A stretch of DNA of 64,000 nt, taken from positions 26,964,001 through 27,028,000 of the forward strand of contig OX940864.1 in the NCBI GenBank assembly GCA_954871525.1, given 5' to 3'. The notes under the pieces were generated by a model. The model was not told the origin of the DNA. It was given only the letters and a program-made list of their open reading frames with translations, and did not search any database. The stretch is from Parietaria judaica (taxonomy: Eukaryota > Streptophyta > Magnoliopsida > Rosales > Urticaceae). The position numbers were made by a program, and so were the translations under genes. Of this stretch, positions 23,147 to 35,149 are shown in pieces. The number at the start of each line of letters is the position of its first letter. Position 1 is the first letter of the stretch.

Positions 23147-24673
23147 AAGTATATCTGTTTAACCGCTAGTGTTTCCCGATAGTGGTTTGCACGATCGTTC
23201 AACGAAAATTGAGGACGCATAATAAAATTTATAAGTGTTGACGTCTATATAATAATTACAAATATAATGTAATTATTTCTTCAAAACCTACACGCATTCA
23301 TGAAAACAATATTATTGTCCTCGAGAGATACCAACGACTCGGATGGGTGAACAATTACTCATGACCACCAACCCGTATTAAATGAACCTTTGTGTATCAA
23401 ATCACGGGGGGTTCAACACATGAATGTAAATATTCCAATTAAAATGTTCGTGAAAATCCAAAACACTCGGAACCGCTAAAAGTAGTTCCTAGCTACCGCT
23501 AAGTATATCTGTTTAACCGCTAGTGTTTCCCGACAACGGTTTGCACGATCGTTCAATGAAAATTGAGGACGCATAATAAAATTTATAAGCGTTGATGTCT
23601 ATATAATAATTACGAATAGAATGTAATTATTGCTTCGAAACCTACACGCATTCATGAAAACCATCTTAATGTCCTCGAGAGATACCAACGACTCGGATGG
23701 GTGAACAATTACTCATGATCACCAACCCGTATTAAATGAACCTTTGTGTATCAAATCACAGGGGGTTCGACACATGAATGTAAATATTCCAATTAAAATG
23801 TTCGTGAAAATTCAAAACACTCGGAATCGGTAGAAGTAGTTCCTAGTTACCGCTAAGTATATCTGTTTAACCGCTAGTGTTTCCCGACAACGGTTTGCAC
23901 GATCGTTCAATGAAAATTGAGGACGCATAATAAAATTTATAAGCGTTGATGTCTATATAATAATTACGAATAGAATGTAATTATTGCTTCGAAACCTACA
24001 CCCATTCATGAAAACCATCTTAATGTCCTCGAGAGATACCAACGACTCGGATGGGTGAACATTACTCATAACCACCAACCTATATTAAATGAACCTTTGT
24101 GTATCAAATCACAGGGGGTTCGACACATGAATGTAAATATTCTAATTAAAATGTTCGTGAAAATCCAAAACACTCGGAACCGCTAGAAGTAGTTCCTAAC
24201 TTCCGCTAAGTATATCTGTTTAACCGCTAGTGTTTCCCGATAGCGGTTTCCATGATCGTTCAACGAAAATTGAGGACGAATTATAAAATTTATAAGTGTT
24301 GATGTCTATATAATAATTACAAATAGAATGTAATTATTGCTTCGAAACCTACACGCATTCATGAAAACCATCTTAATGTCCTCGAGAGATACAAACGAGT
24401 CGGATGGGTGAACAATTACTCATCACCACCAACCCGTATTAAATGAACCTTTGTGTATCAAATCACGGGGGGTTCGACACATGAATGTTAATATTCCAAT
24501 TAAAATGATCGTGAAAATCGAAAACACTCAGAACCGTTAGAAGTAGGTCCTAGCTACCGCTAAGTATATTTGTTTATTCGCTAGTGTTTCCCGATAGCGG
24601 TTTGCATGATCGTTCAACGAAAATTGAGGACGCATAATAAAATTTATAAGTATTGATGTCTATATAATAATTT
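23147..24673. repeat. Tandem array, ~354-bp unit, 4.3 copies
   Basis: AAGTATATCTGTTTAACCGC begins units at 23147, 23501, 23855 and 24208, and with small changes at 24562. Units are 353-354 bp and very similar, with conserved blocks CTAGTGTTTCCCGA, CGAAAATTGAGGACG and TCCTCGAGAGATAC. Each unit holds several CCGCTA words. No frame stays open across units, so this is structural repeat rather than coding. Confidence 0.93.
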
Positions 24674-26105
24674 ACAAAACATACAGCTACAAATTGCTTC
24701 GTTCTAAAACTTGATATCTTTGTAGAGTACCTTGTTCTAGAGCATGATATCTTCAGGGTCGTAGATTACCCCGTTCTAAAACATGATATCGTCGTCGGCC
24801 GACTCTTTCCCTGCCAAATATGGAAAAATATATGTTAATGTATTAATAAAAATACTGAAAATTTTAAATACTATTCAATAATATATTTAGAAATACTCAC
24901 TTGGATCTTAGGATGGTGGTGTAAGGGTTTCCGAGTCAAAATGAACACCCCTGTAAATATTGTATGAATGCACTGCGACTGAAACAACCAAACGTGCTAA
25001 TAAAATATGGGAAAACCCATCGGCGGTACATTCATACAATATTATCATGGACGAACAATTTCTGTAGAGAGAGATGTGTAATGAAGCTTATATTTTTGAT
25101 AAGGGTTTGTTAAATTTATATAGCAGCGAAAGATTCATTTATTCCCTCTAAACCATTTTAATTACTCGTGTGTATTAAATCATTTGGACCGCTAGACCTA
25201 GTTCCTTGCTACCGCAAAGTATTTCCTCTTACCGCTAATGTGCGTGTAAGTACCAATATACCTTCACTAGTACTATAAAAGGGCAACGAATTAAACCCTA
25301 ATGTACAATCTCAATTCACGCCGATTCCCTGAACCACTTTGGGAAACCCTCATACAAATCTAGTTTTGTCCGTACCACTTTGGGAAACCCTCATCCAAAT
25401 CTAGTTTTGTCCGTAACCCAAATCTAACATGTTTGAACTCAACCACCCAAGGCGTTCATGTTTGTCAACGCGCCCCCGTCTTCGTCGTCGTCGTAAGCTT
25501 TCTTTAAAGCATTTTATTATTGTCATTTTTTTTTTAAAATTAGCCGAATTCTAACGTCCTTGTTCATTTGTCTTCCGTATATCAGGGTACGACTTAACTG
25601 AGCCATTATGCTACCCAAAAAATAGCTGCGACCCGTGAAGAACATCCCACATGCCCATCGGGGAAGTACGGACATGTTATGCGTTGCAAGAGCGTCTTCG
25701 CAAAATATTGTCATCGGGCTCGCACCGGCACTGACAGACACAAGCCATTGAACTATGGACATTTTCCCGATAGTTTAATGCCTTTTTTCTGTCCTTCATT
25801 TAATTTTCTCGTCTTGCTTTTTTCAACCAGAGAGGACTTGTTGCCACTTTTCTGACGGAGATGAATCTCAAGGAAGAGAGGTCCAGCCAGCTCGTCTTCA
25901 CTCTTTTGGACATTATAACCCATCAATTCTTTACTAGATATTATAAGGCTTATCAAGCTCCCTCCTCCGGTTTTATACAAGTTAATCTTATCCACGGTTG
26001 ATCCCTATATCATCCCGTCCATAAGGGAAGTACGAATCTTATATGCTTCGAGAGTGTCCTATGTATTTATATTTGTATTTGTTTTTTTTAAATATGTATG
26101 TATTT
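24674..26105. other. MULE interior, no gene recognised
   Basis: Contains a 41-bp tandem duplication (listed), an AC-rich patch with CGTCGTCGT near 25483, and short open frames on both strands at 25523-25995 that match nothing I know. The plus-strand frame at 25590-25740 has a run of Cys and His residues but no complete finger I can name. Confidence 0.35.
25333..25414. repeat. 41-bp tandem duplication
   Basis: ACCACTTTGGGAAACCCTCA begins both 25333-25373 and 25374-25414; the copies differ at one position. Confidence 0.88.
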
Positions 26106-26850
26106 GTATTCTTTAATAAACAAAAATCCAAATAATACAAATTGTATTCTTGTATTTGTATTCCCATTAAATTATTACTTACACAACGGCAAGTATCGAT
26201 TTATATAGCGGCAAATATCGATTTACATAGTGGTAATCGTATTATTAAATTATTGTTAACATAACTGTAAGTCTAGATTTACATAGCGGTAATTGTCTCT
26301 GATAAATTTGTATTTTACACAACGCGAATGATATTTACTAATTTTGTATTCTTTAATAAACAAAAATCCAAACAATACAAATTGTATTCTTGTATTTGTA
26401 TTCCGATTAAATTATTACTTACACAACGGCAAGTATCGATTTATATAGCGGCAAGTATTGATTTACATAGCAGTAATCGTATTATTAAATTATTATAAAC
26501 ATAGCTGTAAGTCTAGATTTCATAGCGGCAATTGTCTCTGATAAATTTGTGTTCTGCATAACGCGAATGATAATTACTAATTTTGTATTCTTTAATAAAC
26601 AAAAATCCAAACAATACAAATTGTATTCTTGTATTTGTATAATTAAATTATTACTTATACATCGGCAAGTATCGATTTACATAGCGGTAATTGTATTATT
26701 AAATTATTATGTACATAGCTGTAAGTTTAGATTTACATAGCGGTAATTGTATCTGATAAATTCGTGTTTTGCACAACGCGAATGATATTTACTAATGTTG
26801 TATTATTTAATAAACAAAAATTAAAAAAATACAAATTGTCTTCGTAGCGG
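26106..26850. repeat. Tandem array, ~240-bp unit, three copies plus a partial
   Basis: GTATTCTTTAATAAAC begins units at 26106, 26346 and 26585; a shorter, diverged unit starts at 26800. Each contains CGGCAAGTATCGATTTA and ACATAGCGGTAAT. The array lies immediately downstream of the Ulp1 gene on the minus strand, where its 3' end would be. Confidence 0.88.
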
Positions 26851-26873
26851 TCATTGTTCTAATAACATAGCGG

Positions 26874-29800
26874 TCATTGTTTTAATAAATTGTCTGCGTA
26901 AATCTCCACGGCATATCTCATTCTGGCTGCCATAACAAAATCGTCGCTGAATGAGTTAAGCGGGCGGTTTACCATATCGAGCTCTATGAACTTCATGCAA
27001 AATATCCCACAATCTTCTGTTCCTCCCGTTGGCGATTTATTTTGAGGGCAAGCCTCCCGCCTCCACGCCCACTTTCTCCCTTTGAGATACTCAAAGTAAT
27101 CATCGAATATCAAAAGCCAAGGAAGAAAGGTCTACAGATCACGCATGACTACACCAATTTTCTGATCATTGGCAAATGTAATGGTGGAATCATACAAGAC
27201 AAACTCTGCCTTCAATAAATCCGTCTTGCATGAAATCCAGTGCTGTGAGTCAAGGTTTATCAGGAAGTATAGCCGCTCTTTCTGGATGCATGCGCGTTCG
27301 TATTTCCTTCCACTACTACCGTTAACCCATTCCATAGCGCTTATTACACAAATATCATCTAATATTAGATCATTTGGTTAACCCATGGAAGCCCATATTT
27401 TAATAGTATTCATGAACAATGTAGGGAGAACAATGATTTTATCCGAATTCGAAATAGTCTCTGGAAGCTCAATCAATCTTTTTGAGAAACCGGTAAGGAT
27501 TTCGTCTAGGTGTTGCAATTAATTGTAAATTAATTCAATATTATAATAGAATTAAATAATTAAATTATTAATGTAATCCTTGAAGACTGATTACCCCATC
27601 TTCAAGCCATTTGGATCGTTTCAAGAGCGTTTCCATCCAGTCGCGATTTCTGTTATGCTGCAAGAGGCTCTCACCCGTTAGGACTTTGCGGAACTTATTC
27701 CATATAGTCGTGAACTGATTGAAGATATCATCACGACATATCTCAAGCGGGTTGAAGGCGGGAGCCGCACATTGATTTCCCTGTGTGATCTGAAAGTAAA
27801 CCGATATTGTTAATTATGCATACCGCTATTCATAGTAAATAAATCATACCGCTATTCATAGTAAATAAATCATACCGCTATTGTTAACTACGATCACCGC
27901 TATGTAAGATTTATTTTTAAATATGCGTACCGCTATAGAACCGCCAAGGTTGACCATCGTGTTGGCCACTTCCCTCTCCTCCTTACGCTTCATCTCCTCC
28001 TCCATCTTCTGCTTCCTCTCTTCCATCTTCCGCTTCCCCTCCTCCATCTTCCGCTTCCTCTCCTCCTCCTCCCCCTTCTTCTCCTCCTTCTTCCGCTTCC
28101 TCTCCTTCTCCAGCTTCTCCTCCTCCATCTTTCGCTTCCTCTCATCCTCCTGCTTCTCCTCCTCCATCTTCCGCTTCCTCTCCTCCTCCTGCTTCTCGTC
28201 CTCCTTCTTCCGCTCCCTCTCCTCCTCCTTCTGCTTCCTCTCATCCTCTTCCTTCTTCCGCTTCCCCTTCTCCTCAATATTTCGCAACGTCTCCTCTTCC
28301 TCTTCCTCCTCCTCCTTCTCCTCGATACTCTTCTTCTGCGCCTCCTCCTCCTCGACATTATTTTATTCCTCCACCTTGTATGACTTCCCCACTTTGCATG
28401 CATACTCAAATTGATCGGGGGGATTCACCTTCGACCTTTGGTCCGCTTCATTCTTCTCTCTCTCAACATCGGCATTATATACATCATCGTACTGAGACAT
28501 CAAGTTAGAGTCGTCACTCACATTGCACACTGGTGAAGAGCCCAATACGTCGCTTAAGTTCAAATCTGGATCCAAGAGGTATGTCGGCATTGTGTCGTCA
28601 CTCGTAGGCACCAATGACAGTTGAGCACCACCACCGTTTGTTTCTTGAACTTGACGCAATCCTTCCGAAGAGCCCAAATTGTCAATCGCCTCCTGCTTCC
28701 GAATGTTGTCATTTGTACTCGGGCGGGAATTCATATCCAGAGGTGCTATCTCAGTGTCAGACTTCTCCGAATCCGAGGCCTCCCTCGATGATACTCTGTC
28801 TAAAGGCACATCCCGTCGCACATATCTATATATGCACCTTGCTGCTTCTGTTACTGCATCCTCTCCATCGTCGAGAGAGGAATTTTGTCTCCGACCAAGC
28901 AACAAATTGGTGGCGTTGTGGTGTAACTGACCTTTCAAATCTACACAGTGCGATAAATTTTGTTGATCCGATGCCGAAGTACTGGTGGTCGCCGTCTCAT
29001 TTTTTCGTCGTTGAACCCTCCGTTGCTTGCTCGGGCCTTTAGACGCCGAGTTGGGAGCAGAGAAGTGGGTACTCTGTCTCTTTCTTGAGACTTGTGGTGG
29101 TGACGTTCCACTATCGGAGGTGCCCTGGCTCTCAACGTACCGTCGGTTGCGACGTGGGCGTCCAGACGGCGATGTAGGGCTCGGTCTCTCACCTCTGTGT
29201 CGTTGGGGCTTGGAAACCAACTTCTTCTTTCTTGGAGGGGGTGAGGGCGATTTACGTTGCCTCCCTTGCTTTGTTCTCCGTGACGCTCTACGAGAAGGAG
29301 CATTCTCGCCCTCTCCCGACGATTTTACCCGCGGAGGTGCCGGAGGTGGCGGCGTCTGAATGATCCGTTCACGGCTCTCCAACAAATCCACGAGCGCTTC
29401 AAAATTCAAGTTTTCCAAATTTACATGCGGCGGGAGAGAATGAATGGACGGCGTCGCTTCTTCCTCTGATGTGGGAAAGAGCATACTCTTTTATTCCTGT
29501 ACATATTGGATATCATTACTTAGTTACCGTCAAAGATGACTATCAATCCCTCCTTACCGCTAAAGTTGACAGTCATATCTGCTATACCGCTATAAACGAC
29601 TATAACCGCTACGTTACCGCTATGATATAATGGCATGCCACGTGTAGAGCAACTGACCTCTGGAGCACATATCTTTATAACGGGGATATATCTTCGAACT
29701 CCTTATGATTTGTCTCGATTGGCCTAGTGGTCCATCTGCACATATGAGGTGCGCCGGCGGGCGCTTCTCGAGGGTCAGCTAAGTACGCTGCCACCGCCGG

Positions 29801-31053
29801 CAAACACTCATACGCAAAAAACTGCATGAAGTTTGAATGTTAATTTGAATTATGTGTAACAACTATTTATGCGGTGAAAATAAATTGATTCAAACACTTT
29901 ACATATACCTGTATCGGGTGTACGAACCCCAGAAGGGTCATATTTGCACAATTTACTTTTTTCTCGACGACGTCAAAATACTTATTCACCAGTTCCTCCG
30001 ATAGCTTATTATGAAGCTGCTTCATTGAGTACTCGATGGACACTATCCCCCAAGGATAGCCAACGAAGAAAGCAATGTCTTCTACCATTGCAAGCAGATT
30101 ATCATCCGACAAGCAGATTATCATCCGGCATCTGCGTCGGTCTGTCCTTGAAACAGATCACTCCGAAGACGATGCACAGGCAGGCCAAACGCTTCTTATC
30201 ATCGCCGCCCAGGGGTTTATTGTGAGTATCCTTAAGTCGATCCTGAATCTTCTTGATGGTAATCCGCTTCTTCCACGAAAGCCATAAGCGTTTTCTGAAA
30301 TCACTGTAGAACGCTCGTGATTGATCCTCGTTTTGAGGTAACCTTGGCACCGGGTGGCAAAGCAGCCCGGTGATGATGGCGAATTCTCGAATCATGTATT
30401 GCAGTGGGACGTCGTTTACCAAGAACCATAACTCACGTGCGTTCCTTTGTTATGTCGTCATTCTCACCATCAAACTCCACAACAATTGGGCAGCGTGCTC
30501 GTAGTGTGCCGGGACATCTAATAGATGCCCAAATTGTGTGCCCCGGAACAACTGAAGTTCATCCTCATTCAGTGCTCCTTTAATGATAGATGTCACTGTG
30601 TCGAATTGAGTTTGCCTGGTGGTAAGCTTATTTTTGTAATGTTTATTCTCCTGCAACGCAGTATGTAGAACTAACGGCTGCAAATCGAATCAAGAATAAG
30701 ATATTAAACAACGAGAGCTAACCAAAACATAGAGGTTGAGCTAGCGGTATTTATCTATAACCAGCGGTAGTTATCAAAAACCGGTATAACTAGCGGTAGT
30801 TATCCATAACTAGCGGTATAAATAACTAGCGGTAGTTATCCAAAACATAGCGGTATGGCTAGCGGGAGTTGACCAAACCATAGCGGGAGTCATCCAATCT
30901 TACTACATTCATCATCCCAATATTCCTTTAAACCCTAAACTAGACCCAACCATAAAATCCATGTACAGTATGTAAACCCTAACATCGATACAAGTTCAAT
31001 GTTCAAACAGTACAAGAAACATCGAAAGTTTAAAAATAGACATTTACCTCCAT
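26874..31053 (-). pseudogene. DUF1985 plus Ulp1-like (C48) protease gene of the MULE
   Basis: Probable start ATG at 31051-31053 in a short first exon with a GT donor, joined to an exon beginning at 30677. DUF1985 landmarks are FRGTQFGHLLD, VNDVPLQYMIREFAIITGL and FFVGYPWG. Next comes a long basic, Pro/Ser/Arg-rich region (29484-28363), then a Lys/Glu coiled coil (28340-27960). An exon without ATG (about 27790-27588) reads FNQFTTIWNKFRKVL. Last is the C48 peptidase: LINLDSQHWISC (catalytic His), YDSTI (Asp) and GGTEDCGIFCMKF (Cys). Ulp1-type enzymes cut SUMO or similar tags; here the role in transposition is unknown. Damage: frameshifts near 30430-30470, a 19-bp tandem duplication at 30091-30128, one near 29690, and in-frame stops at 28363-28365 and 27132-27134. 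The triad residues remain. Confidence 0.8.
30745..30890. repeat. Cluster of TAGCGGTA words
   Basis: About eight irregular copies of (C/T)AGCGGTA(G/T) or AGCGGGAGT spaced 12-30 bases apart, in the first intron of the DUF1985/Ulp1 gene. This is the densest cluster of the motif that recurs across the MULE. Confidence 0.75.
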
Positions 31054-31657
31054 TCAAGATGCTGAGTATATGCCGGAGAACAACAAAAGACAATGAACGG
31101 TTCCGAAATACGCTTCTTGTTTCCTAGTTGCACGTCTCGAACGGAAGAAGAAGATGATCGTTTATGCAGGAGTCGGAAGGAAAGACAAGAGAGACACGAA
31201 AGTATGCCGTCGATTGTTGGAAGGAGGTGGGAGGATGAATCGTCGATGGCGGTAGAAGGATCAAAGAAGGTCGGTTTTGGAGGGAAAACGAGGGGAAGCC
31301 AAAGAGGTAGGTGTGAGAGTAAATAAGAAATAAGAAATAATATATAAAATCTTACTATATCAATCGCCCCAAATGATAAATTCGAGATTTCGTAAAATAA
31401 AGTGTAAACTAGCAAAATCGTCATTCTATATTCTTTACATCTAAAAATAATGCAAAAAAGAAATAAAAGTTAAAAATAAATATAAAAAAATATAGGTTAT
31501 AACGAGGGGCAGTGAGCAAAACCACGTCTGAAAGAACCAACTTGTTTTAGCCAATTCTTTCTCCACTTCACTTGTTATTTTCCACTGCTGTTTTACTCTT
31601 GGAATCGAAACTGGTGAGAGAAGAGAAGAGAAGAAGAAGCTCTGTCCATGCCATGCC

Positions 31658-33639
31658 ATGGGACAGCAATGGCGGAGCCTAGCCAAGGAAGCCCTCGATC
31701 GTCTCCTCATTCTCACCAAGTTCGCCTGCTGCGTCCACCTCACCAACAACTACCTCTTCTCCTCCACTCTCGTCCGTACTGCACCACCATAGCCTAGCCT
31801 AGCCATGCCTTCAATCCAGCCTTTGTACTTATGGCGGCGATTTTGTCCAGGTGTACGGTCCCAGCATGCTCCCCACCCTCAATCTCACCGGCGACGTCCT
31901 GCTCGCCGAGCACGTCAGCCACCGCCTCGGGAAGCTCGCTCGCGGCGACCTGGTCCTCGTTCGCTCGCCGGAATGCCCCACCAGGATTGTCACCAAGCGC
32001 GTCGTCGGAGTCGGAGGCGACCGAGTCTCGTTCTTCGTCGTTGATCGCAGTTTCGGCGAGACTCATCGGACGGTCCTGGTATGTGTCGATTGTCAATTTC
32101 TCTTTGCAAATTTAGCTTTCTTGACTGGAATCGGCTTTGCTTTGCTTTTGGTTTGTCCTGATTCATTGAAATCTTCATGGTAACGTTAGGTAGTGTTGAT
32201 TCCTTTGACATCCACATTCATTATGATCTAAGCTAGCTTTGAGTATCTTAACTTCCCTTTGCTATGGTTTATTGGGTTCGTGATACGGGCCCAATCTGTA
32301 GACGACCGGCCAAGAGGCATTCCCGCAAGCGTTTCGAGAGGTTCTTTGCGCCTAAAAATATTGTTTTAGCGGGTTCGACCCACTTTTATTTTTTTGTATG
32401 CGTTTTGGAACTTGTAAGGGAAAGGTAGAAATTTAGAAATCGAAAGAAACTGTGAGTGTGTTCTCCAATCCAATTATTTATGAGAGGACCAGATTTTGAT
32501 ACCCGAAACTGGTTTTCTTGTGCGAATCAATAGCTCTCGTATGCCCAAATCTAGTATTCGCGAGCAAATCAATACGTGTCCGTGCATCTAATCAATGATC
32601 ATAAGTTCGGTCACATTTCCGCAACACTCCGCTGCATCAGTTTGGTTGATTGAGCAAGTTGTGCATTTCATGAATGAGAGAGAGGATGTTTCTATTAGGG
32701 GATTAGGCGAACTTGAATTTTCCGAAGATAGTTAAATCAATCTTTCCATGTTTTTTTTTAGTCTACTTTTATATAGTATGGCTGGAGATTTTACCAGTAT
32801 AAGTTTCTTTAGATATAGCGTCTAACTTCGCCATCCTTGATAGAAAATTTAATTTCTGCTAGACGAATAAAAATGTGGCATGTTGAAGCAGACTTTAGCA
32901 TCAAAGCTTTATAGATTATCATTTGCTTCACATAATTTTCACATCATAACACGGTTAAAGATTCCGTTTAATTGAAAAGAACTAGGATCCTTTGTTGATC
33001 GTGAAAGAATTTTGGTAATGCCAGACCACAATCCCGTTAGGATCGTCTTGCTATAAAGTTTTAATATTTGGTTTCAGCCTAAAATTTGACCTTGTTTTAC
33101 AACAAGCAGGTCCCGAATGGGCATATATGGATTCAGGGCGATAATCTGTATGCTTCCAACGATTCAAGGCACTACGGGCCTGTACCTTACGGCCTCATCC
33201 TCGGAAAAGTGTTCTTCAGGGTAATAAGTTACAGTTATCTTTTGCTTATCTTTTCAAATAATTTATCCGCACTTGTTCTGTAGTTTGATCATGTGAAAGT
33301 ACTACCCATTAGATTTTAGGTGCGGTATTAAATAGGTATATTTTGCAATAAATATGGATCAGGATTTCCGATTTCTAATTCTTTATATAGATGGTTAATC
33401 TAGGTTCAGCAACGGCATGTTTTGATTAACTCAGTTTTCTTATTGAACATTATTCAGAGAATAGCTCTCGAATTAGAGACAGTGGTTACGTTTGTCACTA
33501 AAGTGTACTTGTGTCTCTTGAATTACTATTCCGGCCCGGGTCTTATGAGTGTGTTTAGGTGTAATTTTTATTGATATGACTACATTTTTGGCATTAGGTA
33601 TGGCCTCCTGATAGCTTTGGACGTTTGGATAAAGATTAA
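31658..33639 (+). CDS. IMP1: Mitochondrial inner membrane protease subunit 1-like (S26 peptidase)
   Basis: Four exons: 31658-31771, 31851-32078, 33110-33220 and 33598-33639, giving 164 residues, the usual size of plant IMP1 proteins. The N-terminus (residues about 1-38) has a helical stretch ending NNYLFSSTL that should reach the inner membrane. The S26 motifs follow: YGPSMLPTLNLTGD with the nucleophile Ser, RGDLVLVRSP, and TKRVVGVGGD with the general-base Lys. Then come WIQGDNLYASNDSRHYGPVP and a C-terminal VWPPDSFG. The family removes sorting signals of proteins delivered to the intermembrane space. ATGs at 31648 and 31653 precede the chosen start and are out of frame; only 31658 gives the protein. 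It begins about 220 bases from the end of the large MULE. IMP2 is less likely because the NDSRHYGPVP block is IMP1-like. Confidence 0.93.
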
Positions 33640-34200
33640 TGAGATCATTGTATTCTTAAATCAAAGGTACACATTTAGCATTGGATTCGTTGTATTTTTT
33701 GAATTTCAATCGTGCTTTCATCCTGTTTTCATTTAAATGTTAGTGTTTACATGAACGAGAACAATGTCCTAAGCGGTAAAGTTGATGGAGAAATGATTAT
33801 ATTACAATATTATGATTGAGTTACTGATTACTGGACATTTTGGCTTGATCTCAACCAAGTAGGCATAGTTTCTTTTATTTCGTTTTGCTACCTATAATTG
33901 AAAACTGATTGATAGTAGAGTCGGCAATAGGAGGCTGGACTGGAGACACGATGCGGTTAAGACATGATGTTTATGGGTTCGGATTGATCTTAAATGATGT
34001 GGGTTTAGTCATGTCGAGCACGAAGAACAAGATTGAATAACGGGTACGAGCGAGCACGAGAGGAGCACAACAACACGATAATGATCATTTTAGTCACAAC
34101 TAAGGAACAATATGTTCGTTTTATTCATTTATTGTATACTATTCAATCTTATATTACTGTCAAATTTATGCTCTTTATTTTACGAATTATTTTTTTAATT
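33640..34200. other. 3' flank of IMP1 and AT-rich DNA
   Basis: No gene recognised. The stretch 33920-34060 has hAT-terminus-like composition but no defined ends. Confidence 0.35.
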
Positions 34201-34440
34201 GATGAGCACAAGGTTTTAAAGTACTAGATTTCGAGGCGAGGCGTTTTCTCATAGCCTCAAAAGGCGTAAGCCTCGAGGCGTAAGCCTCGATTTTTAATAA
34301 TAAATTAATTATAAAATAAGATATATAATAAAAAGCATAGTCAATATAAGAAACCACACAAGTCTTAAACATAAAAAAACCCACAAAATAAGTCTTAACC
34401 ATAATAAAGCACATGAAAAGTCTTAACCATAAAAAAAAAT

Positions 34441-34917
34441 CTAAACGGTGTAAACGTCCGCGTCGCCTCCATCACTATTGCCCTCGTCATCTCCGGAATC
34501 AAAATCTTGGAGAAGCCTTCTTCTCTTCCTTGGCGGTGGTGGTTCCGTTAGTGTCGATACCAATGCCGATTGCGATGAGATCATAGGTATAGGTTGACTC
34601 TCCGGCTCGTCTTCCTCGTCACTAGGATTCGCCACCCATTCATCGTCGGAAGGAATTTCCTCGCGAACCAAAGGATCTACTCCATCTTTCCGTTTCTTTT
34701 TCTTGATCCACCTTTTCTTCAACTTCTTGTTGTACATAATGTACACCAATTTATCCATCTTCATTGTGGATAGCCGATTCCTTCTTTTGGTATGTACTTA
34801 ATTGAAAGTACTCCAATTACGTTCACATTCCGATGCCGAACAAGTAAGCCCGAGGATCTTTAGAGCGAATTCCTTTAGTTCGGGAACATCGTCTCCAAAA
34901 TTTTCCCACCATTCAAC
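34441..34917 (-). pseudogene. hAT transposase C-terminal exon
   Basis: Reads EWWENFGDDVPELKEFALKIL, then TCSASECERNWSTF, a TAA stop where Gln would fit, VHTKRRNRL and DKLVYIMYN. This is the hAT dimerisation domain (PF05699 type). It is followed by an acidic tail (PSDDEWVANPSDEEDEP) that ends at 34441. The exon starts after a TTTAG acceptor at the same domain position as the exon at 41725 in the other hAT relic. The catalytic core is absent. Confidence 0.88.
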
Positions 34918-35149
34918 TAAACAAGAAAAACAACGCAAAAGTTACACGTGAAATAACTGTACGTTTTGCCCGGTATCTTAACTTCCTTAGAATATTTCCT
35001 GGCCGGATCAGATAACTTAGTAGAACTAGACATCTTAAACCTAAATAATGACCAAAAAAGAAAACGATTTAACCCCTAAATTTTATTACATTTTAAAAAA
35101 CGAAATTAAAAAATCAATCAAATGAGGAAGAAAGTAACCTGGCCGAAAT

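Larger units (their letters stand above)
18510..31440. mobile_element. Large decayed MULE carrying transposase and Ulp1-type protease
   Basis: A MuDR-like transposase on the plus strand (19575-21784) and a DUF1985/Ulp1 (C48) protease gene on the minus strand (31053-26874) point towards each other. They are separated and flanked by arrays of tandem repeats. Plant MULEs of the Kaonashi type are known to carry Ulp1-like genes, often with DUF1985. The words AGCGGTA/TACCGCT are scattered across the whole span and rare outside it. That supports treating the block as one element. The ends are estimates: left GGGTTAATCGCAAGAATGAC near 18514 and right, on the reverse strand, AAGAATATAGAATGACG near 31434 are weakly similar. 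No convincing 9-bp target duplication was found. Confidence 0.7.

Noticed and set aside
23147..24673. Regular repeats as a CRISPR array
   Set aside because: Units are 354 bp with no short repeat/spacer alternation, and the context is a plant transposon with no cas genes.
27923..28414. Ser/Phe-rich plus-strand frame of 163 residues
   Set aside because: Antisense shadow of the Lys/Glu coiled coil in the Ulp1 gene.
18505..31449. A 9-bp target duplication for the large MULE
   Set aside because: The 9-mers next to the proposed ends do not match in any register I tried, so borders remain estimates.
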